Below, piece by piece: positions 54,021 through 63,822 of a stretch of DNA of 64,000 bases. How positions within the stretch are numbered: the first letter of the stretch is position 1; every line of letters starts with the position of its first letter. This stretch comes from Erythrobacter sp. (GTDB lineage: Bacteria > Pseudomonadota > Alphaproteobacteria > Sphingomonadales > Sphingomonadaceae). The stretch covers positions 16,425-80,424 of the forward strand of contig JAHEAV010000006.1 in NCBI GenBank assembly GCA_024642565.1, given 5' to 3'. The translations under genes were made by a program, and so were the position numbers. The notes under the pieces were generated by a model that saw nothing but the letters and a program-made list of their open reading frames with translations, searched no databases and was not told where the DNA came from.

Positions 54021-54722
54021 ATGACCTTTGCCGCCACCATCCTTACACTTTACCCCGAGATGTTTCCCGGGCCGCTCGGCCTGTCTCTGGCGGGCCGCGC
54101 CCTGGAAGAACAGCGGTGGTCGATCGATACGGTCCAGATTCGCGATTTTGCGACGGACAAGCATCGCACGGTCGACGACACGCCAGCTGGCGGCGGGGCG
54201 GGGATGGTGCTGAAGGCAGACGTTCTGGCGGCGGCGATTGACCATGCGCGGGCCACGAACCCCGGTGCGCCGGTGCTGGCGATGACGCCGCGCGGTACAC
54301 CGATCTCCCAGGCCCGCATTCGCGAGTTGGTGGCAGGACCGGGAGTGACAATTCTGTGCGGCCGGTTCGAGGGGTTTGACGAGCGGATTTTCGCAAGTCG
54401 CGCGGTCGAGGAAATCTCTGTCGGGGACATTGTTCTGTCGGGCGGGGAACCTGCCGCGCTGATGATACTCGACGCTTGCATTCGCCTGCTTCCCGGCGTA
54501 ATGGGCGCGGCTTCGAGTGGTACCGAGGAAAGCTTTGAACAAGGCTTGCTCGAATATCCTCAATATACCCGACCTCAGGAATGGGAAGGGCGCACGATCC
54601 CCGAAGTGCTGCGATCGGGGGATCATGCGAAGATCGACGCATGGCGTAAAGCCATGTCGGAAGATCACACACGGTTACGCAGGCCAGACCTTTGGGAGCG
54701 TTACAGGAACGCTCGGGACTGA
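54021..54722 (+). CDS. trmD: tRNA (guanine-37-N1)-methyltransferase
   Basis: TrmD methylates G37 next to the anticodon and prevents +1 frameshifting. The 233-residue SPOUT enzyme has [21 protein letters not shown], the [18 protein letters not shown] block, the knotted SAM site with [12 protein letters not shown] and [21 protein letters not shown], and the C-terminal [21 protein letters not shown]. Length and motifs are typical. It precedes rplS by 41 bases. Confidence 0.97.
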   Translation: MTFAATILTLYPEMFPGPLGLSLAGRALEEQRWSIDTVQIRDFATDKHRTVDDTPAGGGAGMVLKADVLAAAIDHARATNPGAPVLAMTPRGTPISQARIRELVAGPGVTILCGRFEGFDERIFASRAVEEISVGDIVLSGGEPAALMILDACIRLLPGVMGAASSGTEESFEQGLLEYPQYTRPQEWEGRTIPEVLRSGDHAKIDAWRKAMSEDHTRLRRPDLWERYRNARD

Positions 54723-54763
54723 CCTGCCTCTGGCGCGCGGCATGAAAATGAGGACCAAGGTCA

Positions 54764-55132
54764 ATGAACCTTATCCAGCAGATCGAAGCCGAGGAAATCT
54801 CCAAGGCTGCGAAGGAAATACCCAGCTTCCGTGCAGGCGACACCGTTCGCGTGGGCGTGAAGGTGGTCGAAGGCACGCGTGAGCGTATTCAGAATTTCGA
54901 AGGTGTGTGCATTGCGCGCAGCAACCGCGGCATGGGCAGCAACTTCACCGTGCGCAAGATGAGCTTCGGCGAAGGTGTGGAACGCGTGTTCCCGCTTTAC
55001 GCGCCAGTCGTGGACAGCATTACGCTGGTTCGCCGCGGCGTGGTGCGCAGGGCCAAGCTGTATTATCTGCGTGGCCGCACCGGCAAGCGCGCGCGTATTG
55101 CCGAACGGCGGGACAATACGCCCAAGGCGTAA
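54764..55132 (+). CDS. rplS: 50S ribosomal protein L19
   Basis: L19 sits at the 30S-50S interface. The 122-residue protein has [59 protein letters not shown] and [18 protein letters not shown], and ends PKA. It closes the ffh-rpsP-rimM-cutA-trmD-rplS cluster and is followed by a strong terminator. Confidence 0.97.
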   Translation: MNLIQQIEAEEISKAAKEIPSFRAGDTVRVGVKVVEGTRERIQNFEGVCIARSNRGMGSNFTVRKMSFGEGVERVFPLYAPVVDSITLVRRGVVRRAKLYYLRGRTGKRARIAERRDNTPKA

Positions 55133-55162
55133 CCCACAAGTCCGTCAGCAATGGCGATTGCT

Positions 55163-55202
55163 AAAAAGGCGCTTCGGCTTACTAAGCCGGAGCGCTTTTT
55201 TT
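55163..55202 (+). terminator. Rho-independent terminator of the rplS operon
   Basis: GCGCT-T-CGGCTT pairs with AAGCCG-G-AGCGC around an ACT loop, with A residues before it and seven T residues after it. It starts about 30 bases after the rplS stop and ends just before the peptidase gene. Confidence 0.92.
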
Positions 55203-55220
55203 ATGGGTCCGCAATTTGCA

Positions 55221-57488
55221 ATGCATTTTCTTCCTAGAGCCATTTTCATGGCTGTGCTTACTGGTGCCGGATTTCTCCAGCCCATCCATGCCGAAACCCC
55301 GTCAGAGGCCCCGCCAGTGACCCTGCCAGCGTCTGACGCTCGGCTTGATTTCGAGCGGGTCTTTGCCAGCCCGGGCCTTGACGGGCCTAGCCCGCGAGCG
55401 GCCAAACTTTCGCCCGATGGCCGGTATCTGACCTTGCTGCGCAACCGCGCGCTGGACAAGGATCGCTACGATCTCTGGGGTTTTGACCGGCAGGTTGGTT
55501 CGTGGCGGATGTTGGTCGATTCCGAAAAGCTGGGTTCTGGCCGCGAATTGTCCGAAGACGAGAAGATGCAGCGCGAACGCGCACGGGTTGGCAATCTCAA
55601 GGGCATCATTGCCTATCAATGGGCCGCAGACAGCCAGTCGGTGCTGGTCCCGCTTGACGGTGATCTCTATCTCGCCCGGCTTGATGGAACGGTAACGCGT
55701 CTTACCGACACGGACGAAAGCGAACTAAACCCCACGCTGAGCGAAGAAGGCAAATTCATCGCCTTTGTCAGCAATCGGCAGCTGTGGGTTGGTGCGATCG
55801 GCGGCAAACCGGCTGTGCCGGTAACGCCAAAGGAAGACGATACGATCCGCTGGGGCGAGGCGGAATTCGTCGCTCAGGAAGAAATGGGGCGTCTCACGGG
55901 TTTCTGGTGGTCGCCAGGGGACAAGCGCATAGCTGTCCAGCGCACGGATGAAAGCCCGGTCGGGATCGTCACCCGGGCCGCAATCGGAGCGACAGGAACC
56001 AAGGTTTACCAGCAACGCTATCCCGCGGCGGGAACTGCCAATGCGCAGGTCCAGTTGTTCGTGATTGATCCCGATGGCGGCAACCGGGTGGAAGTTGATC
56101 TGGGTGCGAACAGGGACATTTATCTTGTGCGGGTCGATTGGGCACCGGATGGATCGGCGCTTTATGTGCAGCGGCAAAACCGCGATCAGACTGTGCTCGA
56201 TATGCTGCGGGTCGATCCGGTTACTGGTAAGAGCGCTGTCCTGTTCACCGAACGCGCGGCCATGCCCGATTACTGGATCAACCTGAGCAGCAGTTACAAG
56301 TTTCTCAAGGATGGCAGCCTGATCTGGTGGTCCGAACGTGATGGTTTCGGGCACCTGTATCGCTTTGCCAAAGGCCAGTGGACGCAGTTGACCCAAGGCA
56401 AATGGATGGTGACCGGCCTGCTCGGAATCGACGAGACGCGGGGCCAGGCCTATATAACGGGCACGCGTGACACTGTGCTGGAACAGCATATCTATGCGGT
56501 CGATCTGAAGAAACCCGGCACTCCGCTGCGCTTGACCGAGCCGGGCTTCACCTACAGCGCGAATATGGACAAGACCGCGCAGACGCTGCTTGTGTCGCGT
56601 TCTTCCGACAATCAGCCCGGGCAAAGTTATATCGCCGATATCAGCGGCAAACGGCTGGCCTGGATCGAGCAGAACGAAATTGACGCAGCCCACCCCTATG
56701 CGCCCTATCTGGCGCGCCACAAACCGGCGGAATTCGGCACGATTGCCGCAGACGATGGTACGGTGCTCCATTGGAAAATGGTCAAGCCAGACATGGTGCC
56801 GGGCAAACGCTATCCGGTGTTCTTTTCGCATTATGGCGGGCCGCACACCCAGCGGGTCAACCGTGCCTGGGGCGGCGCACTGCAACAAGCGATCGTCGCT
56901 CAGGGCTATATCTGGTTTGAAATCGACAATCGCGGCAGTTCCAATCGCGGCACAGCCTTCGAACAGCCGATCTATCACGCCATGGGCGGGGTTGAAGTGG
57001 CGGACCAGAAAGCCGGAGCCACCTATCTGAAATCCCTGTCTTTCGTCGATCCGGCCAAGATCGCGATCTATGGCTGGTCCTATGGCGGATATATGACCCT
57101 GAAGCAGCTGGAAGCCGATCCGGGCCTTTACGCTGCGGGTATCGCCGGCGCGCCGGTAACGAAATGGGAGTTGTACGACACCTTTTATACCGAACGCTAC
57201 ATGGGCGATCCGCGCCAGGTACCGGAAGCCTATCACAAGGCCAGCGCCATCCCCGATGCCGCGAAAATCAGCGATCCGCTGCTACTGATCCACGGCATGG
57301 CCGACGATAATGTGGTGTTCGAGAATTCTTCGGAGCTGATCGCAAAATTGCAGGGGGAAGGCCGCCCGTTCGAAATGATGCTTTATCCCGGCTACACGCA
57401 CCGCGTGTCAGGAGAAAAGATTGGCCCGCACCTGTGGCACACGATTTTCCGGTTTCTCGAAAAGAACGGGATTACGCCGCCGGAATAA
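55221..57488 (+). CDS. S9B prolyl dipeptidase (DPP-IV-like), exported
   Basis: A 755-residue serine peptidase that should remove X-Pro or X-Ala dipeptides from N-termini. Residues 1-24 form a signal peptide (ending IHA). The beta-propeller follows and contains the paired Glu motif AQEEMGR, which binds the substrate N-terminus in DPP-IV. The C-terminal hydrolase domain has the catalytic triad Ser620 (GWSYGGYM), Asp695 (HGMADDNV) and His727 (GYTHRV). It is probably periplasmic and acts in peptide use. An earlier ATG six codons upstream lies inside the rplS terminator, so MHFLPR was preferred. The downstream hydrolase gene is convergent. Confidence 0.92.
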   Translation: MHFLPRAIFMAVLTGAGFLQPIHAETPSEAPPVTLPASDARLDFERVFASPGLDGPSPRAAKLSPDGRYLTLLRNRALDKDRYDLWGFDRQVGSWRMLVDSEKLGSGRELSEDEKMQRERARVGNLKGIIAYQWAADSQSVLVPLDGDLYLARLDGTVTRLTDTDESELNPTLSEEGKFIAFVSNRQLWVGAIGGKPAVPVTPKEDDTIRWGEAEFVAQEEMGRLTGFWWSPGDKRIAVQRTDESPVGIVTRAAIGATGTKVYQQRYPAAGTANAQVQLFVIDPDGGNRVEVDLGANRDIYLVRVDWAPDGSALYVQRQNRDQTVLDMLRVDPVTGKSAVLFTERAAMPDYWINLSSSYKFLKDGSLIWWSERDGFGHLYRFAKGQWTQLTQGKWMVTGLLGIDETRGQAYITGTRDTVLEQHIYAVDLKKPGTPLRLTEPGFTYSANMDKTAQTLLVSRSSDNQPGQSYIADISGKRLAWIEQNEIDAAHPYAPYLARHKPAEFGTIAADDGTVLHWKMVKPDMVPGKRYPVFFSHYGGPHTQRVNRAWGGALQQAIVAQGYIWFEIDNRGSSNRGTAFEQPIYHAMGGVEVADQKAGATYLKSLSFVDPAKIAIYGWSYGGYMTLKQLEADPGLYAAGIAGAPVTKWELYDTFYTERYMGDPRQVPEAYHKASAIPDAAKISDPLLLIHGMADDNVVFENSSELIAKLQGEGRPFEMMLYPGYTHRVSGEKIGPHLWHTIFRFLEKNGITPPE

Positions 57489-57491
57489 ATC

Positions 57492-58349
57492 TCAGCCGAG
57501 CCATTCCAGTGCGGTGGCCGCCACTTCGGCTGGCGCCTCGACTTGCGGATAATGCCCAATGCGCGGCAGCAGCCTGTGCCGCGCATTGGGCAGAAACTCG
57601 GTCCATCGGCGGTAAGCATGTTCGCCTGAAACCGGGTCGAGCGCCCCGTTGATCAGACCGATGCGGTTTTGGGCCTGTTCAAGCACACCGACCCATCGCG
57701 CCTCGTTCATCCGGCGGTCTTTGATGTAATGCAGCAACTTGTGGAAGATCCGGTTGCCATCCTTTGCAGCGATCAGTGACCAGAATACGTCCAGTTCTTG
57801 CTCGCTCGGCTGCGTGTCCGGCCCAAAAATAGCGGCGAAACTCTTGCCGAGTCCCTTGCGGCTAATCATCCAGCTGACCAGAAAGCCCAAGGGAGAAACG
57901 CCCAGCTTCTGGATTGGCCGCGCCCGGTGGAGATCGGGAAAAATACCCCCGTTCAGGAACACCATCTTGCCGAGGCCCGCCGCGCCGGTACCTTCGTGCT
58001 GGCGGGCGAGCAGTTCCTGACCGACCGAGACGCCGTAATCATGCACCAGGGCATCAAATTCGGTAATTCCAAGGTGATCGAGCAAGGCCAGTTGCATATC
58101 GACCTGGCGGTCGATTGAGTATCCGGACCGGGGTTTGTCCGACAGGCCAAAACCGATCATGTCGGCTGCAACCAGGCGATGCTGCGCGGCCATCTGATGC
58201 CAGATCGGCGTCCAGTCCCACGCCGCTGTGGGGAAACCGTGCACCATCAACAGCGGTTTGCCCGATCCGGCAGTCCAATAGGCAATCCTTATGCCGTCAA
58301 ACTGGAAATGGTTCGCCTGTCTGGTCCATTCCTGAATAGAGATTGCCAT
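57492..58349 (-). CDS. Alpha/beta hydrolase
   Basis: A 285-residue cytoplasmic alpha/beta-fold hydrolase. It has the oxyanion segment MVHGFPTAAWDW, ADMIGFGLSDKP, and the nucleophile elbow HDYGVSVG with Ser108; the acid is probable in GALDPVSG and the His in RIGHYPQVEAP. The overall layout resembles epoxide hydrolase/haloalkane dehalogenase-type proteins, but the nucleophile is Ser, not Asp, so an esterase or lipase-like role is more likely. The substrate is unknown. AAGGG seven bases upstream supports the ATG at MAISIQEW; an ATG 15 codons earlier is possible. It is divergent from asd. Confidence 0.83.
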   Translation of the reverse strand: MAISIQEWTRQANHFQFDGIRIAYWTAGSGKPLLMVHGFPTAAWDWTPIWHQMAAQHRLVAADMIGFGLSDKPRSGYSIDRQVDMQLALLDHLGITEFDALVHDYGVSVGQELLARQHEGTGAAGLGKMVFLNGGIFPDLHRARPIQKLGVSPLGFLVSWMISRKGLGKSFAAIFGPDTQPSEQELDVFWSLIAAKDGNRIFHKLLHYIKDRRMNEARWVGVLEQAQNRIGLINGALDPVSGEHAYRRWTEFLPNARHRLLPRIGHYPQVEAPAEVAATALEWLG

Positions 58350-58451
58350 CGAATACCCTTCTGCATTCGTATTGCTTGCTTTCGCAGGCTTCAATTAATG
58401 CTAGAGGGCGTCCACATTCTTGCAAGCTGTAATCAATTCAGGAGATACAAG

Positions 58452-59477
58452 TTGGGTTATCGCGTTGTCGTCGCCGGGGCGACCGGAAATGTCGGTCGTG
58501 AAATCATGGCGGTATTGGCTGAGCGGGAATTTCCGATCGAGGAAATCGCCGCGGTGGCCAGTTCACGTTCGCACGGCATAGAGGTCGAATTCGGTGACAC
58601 TGGCAAGATGCTGAAATGCAAGAATATCGAACATTTTGACTGGGCCGGTTGGGATATTGCGCTGTTTGCGGCGGGTTCTGATGCGACCCGGATATATGCG
58701 CCCAAGGCCGCTGCTGCGGGCTGTGTGGTGATCGACAATTCCTCGCTCTATCGCATGGACCCAGATGTTCCGCTGATCGTGCCAGAGGTAAATCCGGACG
58801 CAATCGACGGTTATACGAAGCGCAATATCATCGCCAATCCCAATTGTTCGACCGCGCAACTGGTGGTCGCCCTTAAACCGCTACACGACGCAGCAACGAT
58901 CAAGCGTGTGGTGGTGAGCACCTATCAATCCGTATCCGGTGCGGGCAAAGCCGGCATGGACGAATTGTTCGAACAGAGCCGGGCCATCTTTGTCGGCGAC
59001 AAGCCTGAACCAAACAAGTTCACCAAACAGATCGCCTTTAACGTGATCCCGCATATCGATGTTTTCCTGGACGATGGATCGACCAAGGAAGAATGGAAGA
59101 TGGTGGTGGAAACCAAGAAAATCCTCGATCCGAAGATCAAGCTGAGCGCAACCTGCGTTCGGGTGCCTGTGTTCGTGGGCCACTCCGAATCGGTCAACAT
59201 CGAATTTGAACGCGAACTTTCGGCGGAACAGGCGCAGGATATCCTGCGCGAAGCCCCGGGCATCATGCTGGTCGACAAGCGCGAAGACGGTGGATACGTC
59301 ACCCCGGTGGAATGCGCCGGTGACAGTGCAACCTATGTCAGCCGCGTGCGCGAAGACCCGACCGTGGAAAATGGTCTCGTGCTCTGGTGCGTATCGGATA
59401 ATCTGCGCAAGGGCGCGGCGCTGAATGCGGTGCAGATCGCCGAATTGCTGGGCCGCAGGCATCTGAAGAAGGGATAA
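58452..59477 (+). CDS. asd: Aspartate-semialdehyde dehydrogenase
   Basis: Asd reduces aspartyl phosphate to the semialdehyde for lysine, diaminopimelate, threonine and methionine synthesis. The 341-residue protein has the NADP-binding GATGNVG (9-15), the catalytic Cys132 in NPNCSTAQ, STYQSVSGAGKAGMDEL, NVIPHIDVF and RVPVFVGHSESVNIEFE with the substrate-binding Arg and catalytic His. The start is a TTG, supported by a strong AGGAGA six bases upstream and by the family N-terminus; there is no ATG near. A lipoprotein gene follows after five bases. Confidence 0.96.
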   Translation: MGYRVVVAGATGNVGREIMAVLAEREFPIEEIAAVASSRSHGIEVEFGDTGKMLKCKNIEHFDWAGWDIALFAAGSDATRIYAPKAAAAGCVVIDNSSLYRMDPDVPLIVPEVNPDAIDGYTKRNIIANPNCSTAQLVVALKPLHDAATIKRVVVSTYQSVSGAGKAGMDELFEQSRAIFVGDKPEPNKFTKQIAFNVIPHIDVFLDDGSTKEEWKMVVETKKILDPKIKLSATCVRVPVFVGHSESVNIEFERELSAEQAQDILREAPGIMLVDKREDGGYVTPVECAGDSATYVSRVREDPTVENGLVLWCVSDNLRKGAALNAVQIAELLGRRHLKKG

Positions 59478-59482
59478 TTCCG

Positions 59483-60058
59483 GTGCTGGCGCGAATGGCT
59501 CTGGGTCTTGGCGTTGCGGCACTTGCCGCTTGCGCGCCCGCCAGCGATGGCCGGAACGCTGCTAGCGGTGAACAGCCCGCCACGGGCACGCAATCCGCGG
59601 CTTCCACGCCGCCGGTGCTGTTTTCGGCGGACAAATTGCTGATAACCAGCCCCGAAGTGTCCACTCTGGCCTTCGGGACTTCACGCGAATTGGTCGAAAG
59701 GGAACTTTCCAAGGTTCTCGGTGCACCGGTTGGCCGGGATGCCAACGATGAATGCGGTGCCGGGCCGATGGAGAGCAGTAATTACACGGGCGGACTGGTG
59801 CTGAATTTCCAGCAGAGCAAACTGGTCGGGTGGGAACTGCGGGGCGGTGATGCTTTGCGCTACCAGACAGACAAGGCGCTGGCGCCGGGTGACAGCAAGG
59901 CTGATTTGCTGGGCAAATATGCGGTAACCGGAATTCCCGACAGCACTCTGGGCGATGAATTCACTTCGGCCGAGGGCGTGGGCGGCTTCCTAGAAGGGCA
60001 GGGTGCCCAAGCTCACATCGCCAGCCTCCATGCCGGAGTGAATTGCTTCTTTCGCTAG
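59483..60058 (+). CDS. Hypothetical lipoprotein
   Basis: A 191-residue protein of unknown function. The N-terminus (MLARMALGLGVAALAAC) is a lipoprotein signal with Cys17 in the lipobox LAAC, followed by an Ala/Ser/Thr/Gly linker. The rest looks like a small soluble domain with STLAFGTSRELVERELSKVLG, DECGAGP and HAGVNCFFR at the end; two later cysteines could form a disulphide. The start is GTG; an ATG four codons on also leaves the lipobox intact. It follows asd by five bases and is probably on its transcript. I do not recognise the domain. Confidence 0.72.
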   Translation: MLARMALGLGVAALAACAPASDGRNAASGEQPATGTQSAASTPPVLFSADKLLITSPEVSTLAFGTSRELVERELSKVLGAPVGRDANDECGAGPMESSNYTGGLVLNFQQSKLVGWELRGGDALRYQTDKALAPGDSKADLLGKYAVTGIPDSTLGDEFTSAEGVGGFLEGQGAQAHIASLHAGVNCFFR

Positions 60059-60077
60059 ACTCGGCGATGGTTCCGGC

Positions 60078-60725
60078 ATGACCTTGACCGCTGACCTCTT
60101 TTTCTCGTTTCGATCCCCCTATTCCTATCTGGCCATCGGCCGGTACCGCGCGCTGGGCGATCTGTATGATGTCGATATCCGGTTGCGCCCGGTGTATCCG
60201 CTGGCGATCCGCCAACCTGATTTTTTTGAACGCAATCACCCCAATTGGCTCGGCTATACCTTCCGCGACATGATCCGGGTGGCGCAGTTCTATGACATTC
60301 CCTTTGCGGCGCCGCGACCCGATCCGATTGTGCAGGATATGGCAACGCGAAAGATTGCCGAGGATCAACCGCATATCTTTCGTTTGACCCGGCTGGGGCA
60401 GGTGGCCGGACGGCGGGGCAAGGGACTGGCTTTTGCTGATGAGGCATCCCGGTTGATCTGGGGCGGAACTGCGGGATGGAACGAAGGCGAACACCTGAAA
60501 GAGGCCGCCCAGCGCGCCGGTCTCGACTGGGATACAATCCTGACGGAGGCGGAGGCCGATCACGCGGCTCTGGATGCAGAGATCGCCGCCAACCAGCAGG
60601 TGCTGGAGGATGCCGGCCATTGGGGCGTGCCTACGCTGGTGTTCGAAGGCGAACCCTTCTTCGGGCAGGACCGGATCGACATGGTGTTGTGGCGGATGCA
60701 GCAAAAAGGACTGGCGGAACGATGA
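60078..60725 (+). CDS. 2-hydroxychromene-2-carboxylate isomerase/DsbA-family protein
   Basis: A 215-residue thioredoxin-fold protein of the GST-kappa/HCCA isomerase group. The N-terminal FFFS-like motif is DLFFSFRSPYSYLAIGR, with Ser in the place of a redox Cys, and the C-terminal part has VLEDAGHWGVPTLVFEGEPFFGQDR, the cis-Pro loop and glutathione-site region. HCCA isomerases act in naphthalene breakdown, but no such pathway is nearby, so the substrate is uncertain. Its stop overlaps the following hydrolase gene start by four bases, so the two are coupled. Confidence 0.85.
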   Translation: MTLTADLFFSFRSPYSYLAIGRYRALGDLYDVDIRLRPVYPLAIRQPDFFERNHPNWLGYTFRDMIRVAQFYDIPFAAPRPDPIVQDMATRKIAEDQPHIFRLTRLGQVAGRRGKGLAFADEASRLIWGGTAGWNEGEHLKEAAQRAGLDWDTILTEAEADHAALDAEIAANQQVLEDAGHWGVPTLVFEGEPFFGQDRIDMVLWRMQQKGLAER

Positions 60726-61477
60726 GCGACCACCGAAGCATCCTTTTACCGTCCTTTGATGGCACCCGGCTTGCGGTGCACCGGATGGGGTCCGGCCGTC
60801 CGGTCCTGCTGCTTCACGGTCTTTTTTCCAACGCACAGATGAACTGGATCAAGTTCGGACATGCGCAAAAACTGGTCGATGCCGGGTTCGAGGCCATAAT
60901 GCCCGATCTGCGCGCGCATGGTGACAGTGAGGCACCGCATGATCCCGCCGCCTATCCGCCGGATGTGCTGGCACGCGATGTCGCGGCGCTGGTTGGTGCG
61001 CTGGGATTGGAAGACTTCGATCTGGTCGGTTTTTCGCTTGGCAGCCGAACATCGGTCCGCGGCGTACTTGGCGGCTTGACGCCGCGCAAACTGGTGCTGG
61101 CGGGCATGGGGCTGGAAGGGCTGACCGGCTATGGCCCCCGTTCGGCCTTCTTCATCGATGCCATTGACCGTTTCGACGATATCAAGCGGGACGATCCTGC
61201 GTTCATGGCCGTGAGTTTCATGAAGACCATGAAGGTTGACCGCGTGGCCGCACGGCTGCTGCTGCGATCCGTAGCGAACACTTCGCGTGACCAACTGGCT
61301 GCGCTTACCATGCCGACAATGGTGCTCTGCGGGGCAGTTGACCTGGACAATGGCTCTGCTCCCGATCTTGCGGCAGTATTACCGGATGCAATTTATGCCG
61401 AGATTCCCGGCACGCATATGAGTTCGGTCACGGAAGGCGCGCTGGGCGATGCGCTTGTGCGTTTCCTCGCCGGTTGA
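60722..61477 (+). CDS. Alpha/beta hydrolase
   Basis: A 251-residue alpha/beta-fold hydrolase, cytoplasmic. It has VLLLHGLFSNAQMNW (oxyanion region), PDLRAHGDSEAP, the nucleophile elbow VGFSLGSR with Ser105, and probable acid and His in CGAVDLDNG and PGTHMSSVTEG. The substrate is unknown. The ATG overlaps the stop of the HCCA-isomerase-like gene (ATGA), so they are likely partners in the same small pathway; that is inference. The M2 peptidase gene follows after 66 bases. Confidence 0.85.
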   Translation: MSDHRSILLPSFDGTRLAVHRMGSGRPVLLLHGLFSNAQMNWIKFGHAQKLVDAGFEAIMPDLRAHGDSEAPHDPAAYPPDVLARDVAALVGALGLEDFDLVGFSLGSRTSVRGVLGGLTPRKLVLAGMGLEGLTGYGPRSAFFIDAIDRFDDIKRDDPAFMAVSFMKTMKVDRVAARLLLRSVANTSRDQLAALTMPTMVLCGAVDLDNGSAPDLAAVLPDAIYAEIPGTHMSSVTEGALGDALVRFLAG

Positions 61478-61543
61478 TTTGACCAGTCGGCCCGTACAGA
61501 CTAGTCACAGTTGAAACAAAATCGCTTGAGGATAATTCACACC

Positions 61544-63373
61544 ATGAAATTTGCATCTGTTGCCCTGGCTGCGCTTGCCATGGGTCTTGCCAGCCCTGTT
61601 TTCGCGCAGGATGCTTCTGCAACGACCCCGGCACCAACGGCCCAGGATGCGGCCGACTTTGTCGCTGCGGCTGAAAAGGACATGTTTGATTATGTCGTTG
61701 ATGCCAGCCGTATCCAATGGGTCAACGCGACCTACATCACCGACGATACCGATGCATTGGCCGCCCAGAGCGGGGCAATCGGAACTGAAAAATCGGTCAA
61801 ATATGCACTGGAAGCGGCGAAGTTTGCCAATGTGGCGGGGCTGGATGCCGATGTCGCGCGCAAGCTTGATATTTTGCGGAACGGTCTGGTTCTTCCCGCG
61901 CCCACCACGGCAGGTGCCGCCACAGAATTGAACGAAATCGCCACCCGTCTGAACTCTGCCTATGGCAAGGGCAAAGGCACGCTGAACGGCAAGGAAATCA
62001 ACGGCTCCGACATCGAAGCGGAAATGGGCAATCTGGACCGCACTCCTGCGGAATTGTCCGAAATGTGGACCAGCTGGCACGATAATGTCGGCGCACCGAT
62101 GAAGGACGATTATGCGCGCTTGGTGACCATCGCCAATCAGGGCGCAGACGAACTGGGTTTTGCTGATACCGGCGCAATGTGGCGTTCGGGTTATGACATG
62201 AGCCCCGAAGAATTCACCGCGATGACCGAACGGCTGTGGCAGGAAGTAAAACCGCTGTACCAGAGCCTGCACACCTATGTCCGGTGGAAGCTCAACGAAA
62301 AATATGGCGACGATGTGCAGCCCCGGACTGGCCCGATCCGTGCCGATCTTCTGGGCAATATGTGGGCGCAGGAATGGGGCAATATCTATCCGCTGGTCGC
62401 GCCGGCAGGTTCGGGCGATGTCGGCTATGATGTGACAGACCTGCTGGCAAAGAAGGGCAAAGGCCCGATTGACATGGTGCGGATCGGGGAAGGGTTCTAT
62501 TCCTCCCTCGGTTTCGAAAAATTGCCCGATACATTCTGGGCGCGCAGCCAGTTTACCAAGCCGGCCGACCGCGAAGTAGTGTGCCACGCCAGCGCCTGGG
62601 ATATCGACCAGAAGGACGATATCCGGATCAAGATGTGCATCAAGGTGAATGCGGACGATTTCGTCACCATCCATCACGAACTGGGGCACAATTATTACCA
62701 GCGCGCCTATAATCAGCAGCCCTTCCTTTATCTGAACGGAGCGAATGACGGGTTCCATGAAGCCATTGGTGACTTCATCGCCCTGTCGATCACTCCGGAA
62801 TATCTGGTTCAGATCGGGTTGCTCGATCGCAAGGATGTGCCCAGCGCGGATAAGGATACCGGCCTGCTGCTGCGCCAGGCGATGGACAAGGTCGCCTTCC
62901 TGCCCTTCGGCTTGCTGGTCGATAAATGGCGCTGGGGCGTTTTCGATGGATCAATTACACCAGCCACTTACAACACGGCGTGGGTCGATCTGAAGCGCCA
63001 GTATCAGGGGATCACCCCGCCGGTCGATCGCCCGGCCGACGCTTTCGATCCAGGGGCGAAATACCATATTCCCGGCAACACGCCCTATGCGCGGTACTTC
63101 CTGGCGCGGATCCTGCAGTTCCAGTTCTACAAGGCCGCCTGCGATCAGGCCGGATGGAAGGGGCCGCTGCATCGCTGTTCTTTCTATGGCAACAAGGACG
63201 TGGGTGAAAAGCTGGGCGCCATGCTCGATATGGGGGCGTCCAAACCTTGGCCGGTAGCCTTGGAAGCCTTCACTGGCAGCCGCGAGATGAGCGGCAAGGC
63301 GATGGCCGAATATTTTGCTCCGCTCAAAAAATGGCTCGACAAGCAGAACAAGGGCAAGCCAACAGGGTGGTAA
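61544..63373 (+). CDS. M2 family peptidyl-dipeptidase (angiotensin-converting-enzyme-like)
   Basis: A 609-residue exported zinc metallopeptidase of the ACE family, releasing C-terminal dipeptides. Residues 1-23 are a signal peptide (ending FAQ). The zinc site is HHELGH with His378 and His382 as ligands, catalytic Glu379, and the third ligand Glu406 in FHEAIGD, 24 residues after the second His, as in ACE. YTTWxxx-like and EWGNIYPLV segments and the DKWRWGVFDG block are also family features. Bacterial M2 enzymes are known from Xanthomonas and sphingomonads. A TTG 11 codons upstream is a poor alternative start. It overlaps the next gene by seven bases. Confidence 0.93.
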   Translation: MKFASVALAALAMGLASPVFAQDASATTPAPTAQDAADFVAAAEKDMFDYVVDASRIQWVNATYITDDTDALAAQSGAIGTEKSVKYALEAAKFANVAGLDADVARKLDILRNGLVLPAPTTAGAATELNEIATRLNSAYGKGKGTLNGKEINGSDIEAEMGNLDRTPAELSEMWTSWHDNVGAPMKDDYARLVTIANQGADELGFADTGAMWRSGYDMSPEEFTAMTERLWQEVKPLYQSLHTYVRWKLNEKYGDDVQPRTGPIRADLLGNMWAQEWGNIYPLVAPAGSGDVGYDVTDLLAKKGKGPIDMVRIGEGFYSSLGFEKLPDTFWARSQFTKPADREVVCHASAWDIDQKDDIRIKMCIKVNADDFVTIHHELGHNYYQRAYNQQPFLYLNGANDGFHEAIGDFIALSITPEYLVQIGLLDRKDVPSADKDTGLLLRQAMDKVAFLPFGLLVDKWRWGVFDGSITPATYNTAWVDLKRQYQGITPPVDRPADAFDPGAKYHIPGNTPYARYFLARILQFQFYKAACDQAGWKGPLHRCSFYGNKDVGEKLGAMLDMGASKPWPVALEAFTGSREMSGKAMAEYFAPLKKWLDKQNKGKPTGW

Positions 63374-63822
63374 GGGCAACCTATCCTGTGGTGGGCTGGC
63401 GCGAAGTCGTCGGTCTGCCCGATCTTGGTATCGGTTATATCTCGGCGAAGATCGATACCGGGGCCCGGACATCCTCGCTCCACGCGGTCGACATCGAATT
63501 GTTCGAACGCGCGGGCGAGGAATGGGCGCGCTTCTTTATTGATCTTGGTGCCGGCCACCGATCGCTTTCCTGCGAGGCACCGCGCGTGGAGCATCGCACA
63601 ATCACCAGTTCCAACGGTCAGTCGGAAGAACGATTGATCATCAAAACCGATATTCGCCTTGGTTCCGAAACTTTTCGTGCCGAATTCAGTCTGGCAGACA
63701 GGTCGGATATGCTATTCCCGGTGCTCGTTGGACGCACCGCGCTCCGTAAGAGGTTCTTGGTCGATTCGGGCCGTTCCTATCTCCAGTCCACCGATGACGA
63801 CCGCCAAAGGATGCTTCGATGA
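63367..63822 (+). CDS. RimK-associated ATP-dependent zinc protease family protein (retropepsin-like)
   Basis: A 151-residue protein of the family annotated as putative ATP-dependent zinc protease (Pfam Zn_protease), now regarded as retropepsin-like aspartic proteases. The active-site loop is [13 protein letters not shown] with Asp30. It continues with [56 protein letters not shown] and [10 protein letters not shown]. The start is a GTG inside the last codons of the M2 gene. Its stop overlaps the rimK start by four bases. This family is commonly next to rimK, which fits. Confidence 0.87.
   Translation: MVRATYPVVGWREVVGLPDLGIGYISAKIDTGARTSSLHAVDIELFERAGEEWARFFIDLGAGHRSLSCEAPRVEHRTITSSNGQSEERLIIKTDIRLGSETFRAEFSLADRSDMLFPVLVGRTALRKRFLVDSGRSYLQSTDDDRQRMLR

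Noticed and set aside
55725-57236. A 503-codon minus-strand frame opposite the DPP-IV-like peptidase
   Set aside because: The peptidase has full catalytic motifs in the other strand; the antisense frame has none and no start context.
61505-62758. A 417-codon minus-strand frame opposite the M2 peptidase
   Set aside because: It is antisense to the zinc-site region of the M2 enzyme and has no recognisable domain.
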